Assembly: GCF_003259175.1 (NCBI RefSeq)
Contig: NZ_QGOK01000006.1
Location: forward strand, 62,001-126,000
DNA: 64,000 nucleotides
DNA from: Marinomonas shanghaiensis
GTDB taxonomy: Bacteria; Pseudomonadota; Gammaproteobacteria; Pseudomonadales; Marinomonadaceae
Reading direction: 5' to 3'
The position numbers were made by a program, and so were the translations under genes. The notes under the pieces are model-generated. The model did not search any database. It worked only from the letters and a program-made list of their open reading frames with translations, and had not been told where the DNA came from. Below, one piece after another: positions 28,147 to 36,611 of the stretch (its first letter is position 1; each line of letters opens with the position of its first letter).

Positions 28147-29088
28147 TTAATTTAACCCCATTAAAGACAAAATGACGGCGAGGGTGACGAAAGACGCCAA
28201 CGTGGTAATGAGTAATGTGCTGGCACAAATCGAACGGAATCCATACTGGCTGCCAATAATTGGATAAATGCTCATCATAGGAACGGCCGCAATCAAGATG
28301 CCACCAAGCAGAAGATTGTGGTCCATTTCTGGCATAAAGAGCGCCACGATAGCAATCATCAACGGATGCAGTACGAGTTTTCCGGTGGTGACAAAGCAAA
28401 TGTCTTTGGCGTTGCCACTGAGGCTGGTTCCTACCAATGACCCTCCAAGTACAATGAGGGCGAGAGTGGCGGAAGCACCAGACAGCATGACCAACACGCG
28501 ATCAATGACTGCGGGCAGTTCTAAGTGAAAAGTAGACGCTAGTACCCCACCTGTGACCGCTAAAATGAGCGGATTCTTGAGCAATCTTTTTATCACAGTG
28601 TAGAGCATGAAGGTGGGCTTAAGGCCTTGTCCTCTTGATGAACTGATTTCTAAAATCACAAACGTGATGGGCAAAACCAGAATATTTTCAACAATAAGAG
28701 ACATGGCAAACGCGGCCGTAGGAGGGTTGCTGAACGCCAGTAACATCACTGGATACGCGAAGAAGGCCGAGTTCGAACAGGCCATGCCTGCCCCTTTTAG
28801 TGTGCTCTCGGTGAGAGAACGCTTCATGACTTTTAAGCTAATAAATAGACCAATCAATAGGGTGAGTATGGATCCTATTGCATAAGTCGCAATATAGGCT
28901 GGGACGATAACATCATCAAACTCCATTCTTGCTAAGGTACTGAAAATCAGGGCGGGAAGGGTGAAATACATGACGATTTTTGCCATGCCGGCAATGGTGT
29001 CACCAGGAACCAATTTAACGCGAACCGCAAAATATCCCAACATGATCATGATGAAAATGGGGGTTGTGATGGCAATAATGGTCAGCAT
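28147..29088 (-). CDS. AEC-family carrier, copy 2
   Basis: A 313-residue paralogue of the carrier at 26681, with about ten membrane helices. It shares the YFTLPALIFSTLARMEFDDV-like helix 2, GMACSNSAFFAYPVMLLAF and LGGSLVGTSL motifs. It converges with aroQ across only 25 bases and lies downstream of the PcaQ-like gene on the same strand, 35 bases away, so those two may form a unit. The two AEC carriers flanking aroQ look like an old duplication, perhaps one for uptake and one for a different acid. Confidence 0.9.
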   Translation of the reverse strand: MLTIIAITTPIFIMIMLGYFAVRVKLVPGDTIAGMAKIVMYFTLPALIFSTLARMEFDDVIVPAYIATYAIGSILTLLIGLFISLKVMKRSLTESTLKGAGMACSNSAFFAYPVMLLAFSNPPTAAFAMSLIVENILVLPITFVILEISSSRGQGLKPTFMLYTVIKRLLKNPLILAVTGGVLASTFHLELPAVIDRVLVMLSGASATLALIVLGGSLVGTSLSGNAKDICFVTTGKLVLHPLMIAIVALFMPEMDHNLLLGGILIAAVPMMSIYPIIGSQYGFRSICASTLLITTLASFVTLAVILSLMGLN

Positions 29089-29123
29089 TTAAAGGTCCTG
29101 TTTTCTTACCTTACGGCAGCCGT

Positions 29124-30089
29124 TTAAATAATTGGGCTGTCCTTATGGTGATGATCAATGGGTTTGTAATAGCTGTCTAAGGTTTTAGCCGTCTCTCGGA
29201 TGGCGTTCATAAAAAGTTTGAGTGCGAGTGATGGAACTGAGTCGGCGCGTGTGGTCAAACCAACGGCACCTAGGGTTTCTTTGGTATCGATGGGGAGTTC
29301 GTCCAATTCTCCGTCGGCAATTTCTCGAGCCACAACTCCGCGTGAAATAATCCACACCGCATCGTTATTGCGAATAAATTCTTTGCCAAACGAATCCGAT
29401 ACAGTGTCGATTCTATCTGTTAGTGTGCTAACGCCTTGGGACAATAAAAATCGGTCTACATAAGGCGCAGTGATGGAGCCTTTTGGCGGGTAGAGCACCG
29501 TATAATTGGCAATATCGCTGATTTGGAAGTTTTCTTTTGTTAGCAATGGATGATTAGGTCGAACGGTAAACGTGACCTGCTCCGAGTACAAATGCTGAAA
29601 TGATAAGCCTGACATGGCTTCTGGTACACCTAAGCGACCAACCACTAAATCCAATTCACCAACCCGTAACTGACTCATTAATAAGGCGTTTGGACCAGAA
29701 ACCAAATGCAATCGCACATCCAGACCGCCTGTGCGAAAACGTTTGACGGACTCTGGCAGAATGCTGGTTGCGACAGTCGGCAAAACACCAATGCTGATAC
29801 GACTGATGCCTTTTTGCTGTGCTTGGGCTACGCGTTCTGTACCTTCACGCAATGCCGCGACACTGGTGCTGGCGTGTTCTAGAAAGACTTTGCCAAATGG
29901 CGTGAGTTCAACGCCTTTTTTACTTCGTTCCAGCAACCTAACCCCAAGAATGTCTTCCAATTCTTTGAGTTTTTTTGAGACTGCAGGTTGGGTAAGAGCC
30001 AATACGTCGGCGGCACGAACAACACTACCTTGACGAGTGACTTCTAAAAAACATTGAAGGTGGCGATATTTAATACGATTTTCTAGCAC
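29124..30089 (-). CDS. pcaQ: PcaQ-like LysR-type regulator
   Basis: A 321-residue LysR regulator. The winged helix is at about residues 5-65 (IKYRHLQCFLEVTRQGSVVR, TQPAVSKKLKELEDILG), followed by an effector domain with QLRVGELDLVVGRLGVPEAM, FQHLYSEQVTF and NDAVWIISRGVVAREIADGEL, all matching my memory of rhizobial PcaQ. The frame opens at a GTG at 30110, but the GTG at 30089 has a GGGAG ribosome site 7 bases upstream and lines up with the known PcaQ N-terminus, so it is preferred. PcaQ normally controls the 3,4-cleavage genes, which are absent here; quiC, divergent from it, is the likely target. Confidence 0.85.
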   Translation of the reverse strand: MLENRIKYRHLQCFLEVTRQGSVVRAADVLALTQPAVSKKLKELEDILGVRLLERSKKGVELTPFGKVFLEHASTSVAALREGTERVAQAQQKGISRISIGVLPTVATSILPESVKRFRTGGLDVRLHLVSGPNALLMSQLRVGELDLVVGRLGVPEAMSGLSFQHLYSEQVTFTVRPNHPLLTKENFQISDIANYTVLYPPKGSITAPYVDRFLLSQGVSTLTDRIDTVSDSFGKEFIRNNDAVWIISRGVVAREIADGELDELPIDTKETLGAVGLTTRADSVPSLALKLFMNAIRETAKTLDSYYKPIDHHHKDSPII

Positions 30090-30424
30090 AAAAGGTCTCC
30101 CATCGTACACGCATGGTCTCTGTCGCTGCTAACTGGCTATTGGGTCGTCAGCTACTGAAAATAAAGAAACACTAAGGAATCAGGCTTAATCACAAGCGCT
30201 AATAAGGGAATGATATTCTCTTATTACACCCTCATGTCGTTTTTTTTGAAAGAGGTTATGTATTCCTTTTTCGGTATATTTTTGGCACTTTATTTCATTC
30301 TTAATAGGACTCTCAATATAAAAATCTTGTGCTAGCATCAATCATAGTAGTTATAGCAGCAGAAAACAGATTTGCTTTTCACATATCGTTTTCGTTATGA
30401 AATGTAGACAGTCAGGACATAAGA
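30090..30424. promoter_or_regulatory. Divergent control region between pcaQ-like and quiC
   Basis: 335 bases with no gene, A+T-rich in the middle. It contains copy C of the shared motif at 30261-30278 preceded by GAGGTTATG. GGTTATG resembles half of the ATAACC-N4-GGTTAA site described for PcaQ in rhizobia, but the other half is not present at that spacing. quiC has the ribosome site AGGACA. Confidence 0.5.
30261..30278. promoter_or_regulatory. Putative regulator site, copy C of the shared motif
   Basis: TATTCCTTTTTCGGTATA is an imperfect dyad (TATTCC / GGTATA) around a T-rich centre, 172 bases upstream of the pcaQ-like start and 147 before quiC. It shares the AGGTTATG flank with copy D. Confidence 0.4.
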
Positions 30425-32278
30425 ATGAAAACAGCACTCGCAACCGTTACCTTATCAGGCACGCTGAGAGAAAAATTCGAAGCCGCGGCAAAAGCCGGTT
30501 TTCAAGGTGTCGAAATTTTCGAAAATGACTTAACTCAGTTTGATGGTTCTCCAAAAGAGGTGCGTCGTATGGCGCAAGATCTTGGTTTGGAGATTATCGC
30601 TTTGCAGCCATTTCGTGATATGGAAGGTATGCCTGAGCCGATGCGTTCGCAGAAGGTTAAAATGTTGCAGCATAAGATGGATGTTGCCCATGAATTGGGG
30701 ACCAATCGTTTGTTGTTTTGCAGTAACGTGCAGCCTTATTCTTCTGCGGATCGTGATGTGTGCGCTGCGGACTTATTTGTCCTTGCTGAAATGGCCAAAA
30801 AAGAAGGCATCATGCTGGGTTATGAAGCGCTAGCGTGGGGCTATCACATTGCCGATTATCATGAAGCATGGGATCTGGTTAAACGTGTTGATCACCCGAA
30901 CTTGGGGATAATTTTAGACACTTTCCACATGTTTTCCCGTGGTAATACGCTAGATGTTCTGCGTGATGACATTCCATTAAATAAGATTGCCCTTGTGCAA
31001 GTGGCTGATGCGCCTAGTCTACAAATGGACGTGTTGCAATACAGTCGACACTTCCGTTGTTTCCCTGGTCAAGGCGATATGCCAGTGGTCGAATTCTTAC
31101 AAGTGCTGAAAGACAAAGGCTTTAATGACTATTTGTCTCATGAAATTTTCAACGACGAATTTCGTTCCTCTTCGCCATTAGAAAAGGCCATCGATGGTAT
31201 GCGTTCTTTGATTTGGCTTGATGACCAAACGGTGAGCAAACGCGAAGAAAAAGTCGCTCCGATTGTGGCGCCTCAAGTCAGTGATGTTGAGTTTATTGAG
31301 TTTGCCATTGAGGGGGAAAGCGGCGAAGCCTTGACTAATACCTTAGCTCAGTTAGGTTTTCATGAAACCCATAAACATCGTTCTAAAAACGTTAGCTTGA
31401 TGCGCCAGGGAAACATTAACCTGATTCTTAATCGTGAACCGAAAAGCCAAGCCCATGAGCATTTCCAGAAACACGGTGTGTCCGTTTGTGCCATGGCATT
31501 TGCCTCTGAAAATGTGAAAGCAACCTTGTCTTTGGCTGAACGTTATCGTGTTGAGCGTTTTGATAATCAGGCGGGTCCTGGCGAATTAAATATCCCTGCG
31601 CTTCGTGGGATTGGTGATAGCTTAGTGTATTTGGTCTCCGCGGATGCGGCGGTGCGCTTTTTCGACGTAGATTTCAAACCGATACAAGGTATTCAAGGCG
31701 AAACGGGCGTTGGTTTAACACGTTTCGATCACATCGGCCAAACGGTTTCCAATACGGATTTTCTGTCGGCGTCTTTCTTCTATAAATCGGTATTTGGTTT
31801 CGATATCGATGCCAGCCAAGATTTGCCGGATATTCACGGATTAGTCGTAAGCCGTACCGCCTTAAGCAAAGACAAGCGTGTGCGTATTCCATTGAATATG
31901 ACCAACGCGCGTGGTGCCTCTGCACAGCGTTTTATTCAAAAATCCAAAGGTTCTGGCGTACACCAAATTGCGTTTGCCTGTGATGATATTTTTGCCGCGG
32001 CAAAAAACATTGATAGTGAGAAACAGCTGCCGATTCCTCAGAACTATTATCGTGATATCGAAGCACGCTTTGGTTTGTCTGCAGATCTGATCAAAAAATT
32101 ACAGCTACACAACATAATGTACGACAAAAATGATGAGGGTGAATTCTTCCATTTTTATACTGAAGAAGTGCATGGCGTCTTTTTTGAAGTAGTGCAACGT
32201 GTGGGAGAGTACAGTCGTTACGGTGAAGCGAATGCGTTTGTTCGTCTTGCCTCACAGGCGCGCCAAGAAAAAAAATAA
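30425..32278 (+). CDS. quiC: 3-dehydroshikimate dehydratase fused to HPPD-like domain (QuiC1-type)
   Basis: A 617-residue two-domain protein. Residues about 1-270 are a sugar-isomerase/AP-endonuclease TIM barrel (IALQPFRDMEGMP, YEALAWGYHIADY with a metal-binding Glu, GIILDTFHMFSRG with metal-binding Asp and His). They convert 3-dehydroshikimate to protocatechuate. Residues about 290-610 form a 4-hydroxyphenylpyruvate-dioxygenase-like half, with iron-ligand candidates in RFDHIGQTV, GVHQIAFAC and VFFEVVQR. This is the architecture of Pseudomonas QuiC1, where the second domain's role is unclear. It produces the substrate of LigAB and so joins the quinate/shikimate genes to the lig genes. A strong terminator follows. 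Confidence 0.93.
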   Translation: MKTALATVTLSGTLREKFEAAAKAGFQGVEIFENDLTQFDGSPKEVRRMAQDLGLEIIALQPFRDMEGMPEPMRSQKVKMLQHKMDVAHELGTNRLLFCSNVQPYSSADRDVCAADLFVLAEMAKKEGIMLGYEALAWGYHIADYHEAWDLVKRVDHPNLGIILDTFHMFSRGNTLDVLRDDIPLNKIALVQVADAPSLQMDVLQYSRHFRCFPGQGDMPVVEFLQVLKDKGFNDYLSHEIFNDEFRSSSPLEKAIDGMRSLIWLDDQTVSKREEKVAPIVAPQVSDVEFIEFAIEGESGEALTNTLAQLGFHETHKHRSKNVSLMRQGNINLILNREPKSQAHEHFQKHGVSVCAMAFASENVKATLSLAERYRVERFDNQAGPGELNIPALRGIGDSLVYLVSADAAVRFFDVDFKPIQGIQGETGVGLTRFDHIGQTVSNTDFLSASFFYKSVFGFDIDASQDLPDIHGLVVSRTALSKDKRVRIPLNMTNARGASAQRFIQKSKGSGVHQIAFACDDIFAAAKNIDSEKQLPIPQNYYRDIEARFGLSADLIKKLQLHNIMYDKNDEGEFFHFYTEEVHGVFFEVVQRVGEYSRYGEANAFVRLASQARQEKK

Positions 32279-32337
32279 GTCATTGTCATTGCGGGGAATG
32301 ATTTATTTTAGGCGTATCCTTTTGTGAGGAAATTATG

Positions 32338-32369
32338 CCGGAGGAAGAAGACTTCCTCCGGTTTTTTTT
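32338..32369 (+). terminator. Strong terminator after quiC
   Basis: CCGGAGGAAG pairs perfectly with CTTCCTCCGG around AAGA, followed by eight T. It ends just before the arsC stop codon on the opposite strand. Confidence 0.95.
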
Positions 32370-32371
32370 AT

Positions 32372-32791
32372 TCATAAAACTCTGTTTCCGTGTTGATCTA
32401 TAATTAATTCCCCATCTTCTTTCTCGTAAGGGCCTTTTGGCCATTGTTCGAGTAAATCCAGCACAGTCTCACTGGGGCGACACAATTTGACACCTTTAGG
32501 TGAGCAAACAATAGGACGATTTACCAAGACAGGGTGTTCTAGCATCGCCTCTAAGATAATGTCGTCGGACACACTTTTGTTCAATAATCCCAATTCTTTG
32601 GCGGGTGACTTGGTTTCTCTTAAGGCACTTTTCGGAGTCAGATCTGCTGCCGCAAATAATCCTAATAACTGAGCCTTGGTCCAACCTTCTTTAAGGTATT
32701 CAATGATCACAGGCGTGTAGCCTGCATCTTGAATAATGCGCAGCACATTACGAGAAGTGCCACATTCAGGATTATGGTGGATAACAATCAT
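32372..32791 (-). CDS. arsC: Arsenate reductase, glutaredoxin-dependent ArsC
   Basis: A 139-residue thioredoxin-fold arsenate reductase of the E. coli plasmid ArsC type. The catalytic cysteine is Cys10 in IHHNPECGTSRNVL. Arginines that shape the active site are in LRETK and PVLVNRPIVCSPKGVKLCRP. It reduces arsenate to arsenite using glutathione and glutaredoxin, and arsenite is then exported by the Acr3 protein encoded 24 bases upstream. It is downstream of acr3 in the same operon. Confidence 0.94.
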   Translation of the reverse strand: MIVIHHNPECGTSRNVLRIIQDAGYTPVIIEYLKEGWTKAQLLGLFAAADLTPKSALRETKSPAKELGLLNKSVSDDIILEAMLEHPVLVNRPIVCSPKGVKLCRPSETVLDLLEQWPKGPYEKEDGELIIDQHGNRVL

Positions 32792-32815
32792 GATATTTCT
32801 TCCTTTCCAATAATA

Positions 32816-33832
32816 TTAGGCAAACCAATGACGAGTGCGATTAGCAAACCAGACTAAAGACAACATGACAGGTACTTCCACTAGCACTCCGACAACCGTC
32901 GCCAGCGCCGCGCCAGAATGCAGACCAAATAGTGAAATAGCCACCGCAACAGCAAGTTCAAAAAAATTTGATGTGCCAATCATGCTTGCCGGTGCGGCTT
33001 CTGAATGAGGCAGTTTGAACTTCTTGGCTAACCAATAGGTAACCGCAAAAATGCCATAAGTTTGGATTAACAATGGAATGGCAATAAGAATAATGGCTTG
33101 AGGCTTTGATAAGATGGTTTCTGACTGGAAGCCAAACAATAAAACAACCGTGGCGAGAAGGCCAATCATTGACCAAGGTTTCATTGAGCTCAAAAAGGCA
33201 TTTAATTTTGAGTGATCATTCGATTTGTTCAATATCTTACGTGTTAAAGCACCTGCAGTCAGTGGTACCAAAACATACAAAACAACGGAGATGAGTAATG
33301 TATCCCATGGCACATGAATGTCGGTTGCACCCAGTAATAAGCCTGCAATCGGGGCGAAAGCAAAAATCATAATGACATCATTAATGGATACTTGAACCAA
33401 GGTGTAATTCGCATCACCTTTCGTCATCTGGCTCCATACAAATACCATAGCCGTGCACGGTGCTACACCAAGTAGAATCATGCCTGCGATATATTCTTGG
33501 GCACTTTGTGGGTCGACCCAAGGGGCAAACAATACCTTAAAGAATAACCAGCCTAAAAGCGCCATTGTAAAAGGCTTGATTAACCAGTTAATTATCAATG
33601 TTAAAACAAGGCCTTTGGGGTTTTTACCAACGTTTTTTATGGAGGAAAAATCAATTTGAACCATCATAGGATAGATCATTAACCAAATGAGCACCGCAAT
33701 CACCAGATTAACGTGCGCGTACTCTAAACCCGCCACTACAGCGAAAATATCCGGTACAAATACGCCTGCAATAATCCCTGCAACAATAGCCAGACCTACC
33801 CAAACGGAGAGGTAGCGTTCAAATAATCCCAT
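32816..33832 (-). CDS. acr3: Arsenite efflux transporter, ACR3 family
   Basis: A 338-residue, ten-helix permease that extrudes arsenite. The conserved cysteine needed for metalloid translocation is in [16 protein letters not shown], and the [17 protein letters not shown] segment is typical. Of the possible starts (GTG at 33847, ATG at 33838 and 33832), the ATG at 33832 ([13 protein letters not shown]) is chosen because AAGGA lies 7 bases upstream and because ACR3 proteins usually begin so. Its 5' end abuts the decayed arsH, whose shifted frame runs into the first codons of acr3. Confidence 0.92.
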   Translation of the reverse strand: MGLFERYLSVWVGLAIVAGIIAGVFVPDIFAVVAGLEYAHVNLVIAVLIWLMIYPMMVQIDFSSIKNVGKNPKGLVLTLIINWLIKPFTMALLGWLFFKVLFAPWVDPQSAQEYIAGMILLGVAPCTAMVFVWSQMTKGDANYTLVQVSINDVIMIFAFAPIAGLLLGATDIHVPWDTLLISVVLYVLVPLTAGALTRKILNKSNDHSKLNAFLSSMKPWSMIGLLATVVLLFGFQSETILSKPQAIILIAIPLLIQTYGIFAVTYWLAKKFKLPHSEAAPASMIGTSNFFELAVAVAISLFGLHSGAALATVVGVLVEVPVMLSLVWFANRTRHWFA

Positions 33833-33841
33833 TTTCATTTC

Positions 33842-34117
33842 CTTCACTCATGTTTTTTACTTTTGGATGACTGCCATCATCTGTGTTTACTTGGGGAAGT
33901 TCTGCAGGGTTAAGAATTTTAACCCTGCTCCCATATTTGTAAGCAAACGTGCGGATTCTTCGATTACTAAACGACTGTAAGAGCGTTCACGCAAAGAACC
34001 ATAGAGCAGCAAAATACGCGGCTTATGTAGGCTCGGTAGTGTTGAGAATGGCTTGATATTAGGAACATGAAACTTTTCATGCTGTATGTTAGGTAGGCTG
34101 TTGTCGTCAGTCGTCAT
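33842..34117 (-). pseudogene. arsH: arsH remnant, frameshifted and truncated
   Basis: The minus-strand frame from the ATG at 34117 (good ribosome site AGGAG) gives 76 residues whose later part, [21 protein letters not shown], is the FMN-binding start of ArsH. That frame then stops at 33887. In the next frame from about 33911 the protein continues as [18 protein letters not shown], which fits the following ArsH segment (DPSGLPLPDD...HPKV). A single lost base in TTCTTAACCC therefore explains the break. About two thirds of the roughly 230-residue protein is missing, and the sequence runs straight into acr3. ArsH, an NADPH-dependent FMN oxidoreductase acting on organoarsenicals, is thus lost here. 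Confidence 0.85.
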
Positions 34118-34466
34118 TGATTAGCTCCTAATACTGAAAGTGATTGTTTGCGAAGAACACTCCACACTTTCGCAACGCAGCCATAAGATCACACACAGGT
34201 TTTTTTACTGTAGATATGAGTCATGGTAAGCGAGTGTCGTATGCAAGGTGCTTGTAAAAGTCACAAGGAATCATAAATACATATGATATTTTGTATATAT
34301 GTAATTTCACATATTAATTAAAGTGAGTCAACAACATTGGAGCTATATTCAGCGCAGGTTGTAAAAGAAAGAGGCTCCATTGAGATGGGCTATTATAGAC
34401 AACAGGGAAGAGAATGCTGAGCGAGTACTGCGCTGTTTGTGCTCAGCATTACTTTATTCAAGAGAT
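34118..34466. promoter_or_regulatory. Upstream region of the ars cluster
   Basis: 349 bases without a gene. The ars end contains an AGGAG ribosome site before the arsH remnant. An imperfect dyad lies at 34278-34303 (TACATAT, 12 bases, ATATGTA), about 160 bases upstream. It could be an ArsR-type or other operator, but no arsR gene is visible in the window. The other end holds a hairpin downstream of the chemoreceptor gene. Confidence 0.4.
34413..34450 (-). terminator. Hairpin downstream of the dCache-like chemoreceptor
   Basis: AATGCTGAGC and GCTCAGCATT form a perfect 10-base stem with an 18-base loop, 17 bases after the chemoreceptor stop. There is only a short T-rich tail (TTCTCTT), so it may be a weak terminator. 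Confidence 0.5.
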
Positions 34467-36611
34467 TTAGATTTTTTCTGTTACTTGAAATTGTCCCACC
34501 AGCGAATCGAGCTTCAAAGCCGACAATCCAACGCGCGATGAACGTCTTTGTAGTGCTGCGATTGAGCGACGCATTTGTTCCGTTGCTGCGCCCATTTCAT
34601 GAACGGTTTTGGCGTTCGTTTTGTTGCTTTCATTTAATAATAAAATGGCTTCGAACATGGTATCGACTAGATCGTACAACGCACTGTCCCCAATGTTGCT
34701 TTGCTCATTTGCCATGAGATTCTTATCGACGTTTTCGGCGCCTTTTTCCATAAAGCTTACGGCATTGCGTGTTTGTTCTTGAATGCCCTCTAGCATGGTT
34801 TGTATCTCTTCTGCTGCAGAAGCGGTTTTAGAGGCCAAACTACGAACTTCGTCGGCCACGACAGAAAACCCTCGACCATGTTCACCGGCTCTTGCTGCTT
34901 CTATGGCGGCGTTCAGTGCCAACAAGTTGGTTTGGTTGGTGATGTCTGAGATGGTCGTAATGATGCCGGCGACTTCATTGGTTTTTTGATCCAATGATTT
35001 GACTGACTCGGCAGTGGTTCTTACCACATCGCGTATTTCTTGTGTGCCGGCTTTGGCGGCTTTAAGACGAGACTGTGTTTCTGCTGCGACCTGATCCATG
35101 GCTTGTTTTAAATCATTTGCTGTCTGAGACGCACTCTGTACTTCGTCTATTTGTTGCTGAAACACGCTCAGCATGTTTTCAACGGTGGACTCAAGATAGC
35201 GAGACGCTTGGCTGGCTTCTTCGTTGGTGCGAATCATAAATTCGTTAGACTTTTTGACGTTACGGCTGGCTGAGATCACCTGTCTCATGGTGTTGTCTAG
35301 GTTATCAATAAAGCTGTTCATCCAGCGCCCCATATCGCCCGTTTCGTCATTATTGAGATCATCATCAAGGCGCTGTTTTAGGTTGCCTTCTCCTTCTGCT
35401 ATGGTTTGAATGACTTCTGTCATTTGACTCATACTGCGGCTAATTCTTTTTGTGCTGAAGCGATTGAAGAGTAGGCCCGCTACCCCCAAGCTTGCGAAGG
35501 CGATTAAACTGGTTAGTATGACGGATAAATTTGTGTAAGCCTGCAGTGAACTACTGATGACAAGTGGGACACTGGAAGCCAGCAAATAGCTTCTCATCAG
35601 CTTTAAGTTGATCGAGCGGCGACGATAGACTTCTTCTAAGTCGCCTTCACACATCATGCCCCACGTATCTGGGCTACCTTTTAATTGGAAGGTCACCCCT
35701 TTGCCAATAACAGGGATATGTCGATAGTCGGAATACCCAGGGTAAGTGACAAAAATATTTTGGCCGTTCTTAATGGTTTCTCGCACACCTGGGTGCAATT
35801 CTTTGGTGGCAGGATCGGTAAAACGAATTTCAAATTCAGTATGCTTTTGAACCTTGACGACGCCAAATTTTGTATTGATGCCACCCTTTAGGTTTTCGCC
35901 ATGACTAAAGGCATTGTCTTCGAAGCGTGAACGGGACAGTGCGGTGCCCGGTAGTATGGATTTGTCGAATTCAGGCTTTACCATGAATAAGTAATTGTCA
36001 CCGGACTCTTTGTAAATATGCCCCGCTTCGCGTTGGATAATATCACCAAGAACATCATTGGGAATACGGGCGCAGACGGCACCCACACTGACGCCATTTT
36101 GTTTAATAGGAAGATAAAACATGAGGGTGACCGCATCGTGAAATTTTGAGCAGGATGCGCCAATCGTTAATGTATTTTGGTCGATATAAGGGCCATGTAT
36201 AAACGGCGCCAGTAAGCCCGCCGCGACGGCTTTTGGGGATAAGTCCGTTTTGTGTATACGGCTTTGAGCGGTGGATTTGAGAACCTGTCCTTGGGCATCG
36301 ATAACAAAATATTCAGAAACATCGGCTACGATATTCAAGCGCTCATCTAAGGCTTCTTGATCAATATGAGGGAAGCTTGTGGAAACGATTTCCAATAAGA
36401 CATCTAACTGAGACCACTGAGTATTCACCCAAGTGTTGAGTAGCTTTACTCTGGTACTGGCAATATTCTCGAAGGTTTTTTCTATGTTTGGGTAGGTGTC
36501 TTTATTTAAATAACATGACCAAAAAAGTGAAAACCGTCCAGTGTTGCCAAACCAAGGTAACCATCGGCGTTCTTTTGCTGAAAGTAACATCTGATTGCTT
36601 TTTAAACTCAT
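34467..36611 (-). CDS. Methyl-accepting chemotaxis protein with N-terminal Cache-like sensor and central membrane hairpin
   Basis: A 714-residue receptor. The first 30 residues have no convincing membrane helix. Residues about 40-330 look like a double Cache sensor ([37 protein letters not shown]). Two closely spaced hydrophobic helices lie at about 340-390, a HAMP-like region reaches about 450, and the signalling domain has its hairpin tip ([19 protein letters not shown]) near 550-593. With only a membrane hairpin, sensor and signalling domains would both be in the cytoplasm, unlike ordinary Cache receptors. The ATG at 36611 is preferred over the one at 36632, as only it has a GGAG upstream. 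Confidence 0.87.
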   Translation of the reverse strand: MSLKSNQMLLSAKERRWLPWFGNTGRFSLFWSCYLNKDTYPNIEKTFENIASTRVKLLNTWVNTQWSQLDVLLEIVSTSFPHIDQEALDERLNIVADVSEYFVIDAQGQVLKSTAQSRIHKTDLSPKAVAAGLLAPFIHGPYIDQNTLTIGASCSKFHDAVTLMFYLPIKQNGVSVGAVCARIPNDVLGDIIQREAGHIYKESGDNYLFMVKPEFDKSILPGTALSRSRFEDNAFSHGENLKGGINTKFGVVKVQKHTEFEIRFTDPATKELHPGVRETIKNGQNIFVTYPGYSDYRHIPVIGKGVTFQLKGSPDTWGMMCEGDLEEVYRRRSINLKLMRSYLLASSVPLVISSSLQAYTNLSVILTSLIAFASLGVAGLLFNRFSTKRISRSMSQMTEVIQTIAEGEGNLKQRLDDDLNNDETGDMGRWMNSFIDNLDNTMRQVISASRNVKKSNEFMIRTNEEASQASRYLESTVENMLSVFQQQIDEVQSASQTANDLKQAMDQVAAETQSRLKAAKAGTQEIRDVVRTTAESVKSLDQKTNEVAGIITTISDITNQTNLLALNAAIEAARAGEHGRGFSVVADEVRSLASKTASAAEEIQTMLEGIQEQTRNAVSFMEKGAENVDKNLMANEQSNIGDSALYDLVDTMFEAILLLNESNKTNAKTVHEMGAATEQMRRSIAALQRRSSRVGLSALKLDSLVGQFQVTEKI

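Noticed and set aside
34118..34466. An arsR gene upstream of the ars cluster
   Set aside because: No open frame of suitable length on either strand in this interval.
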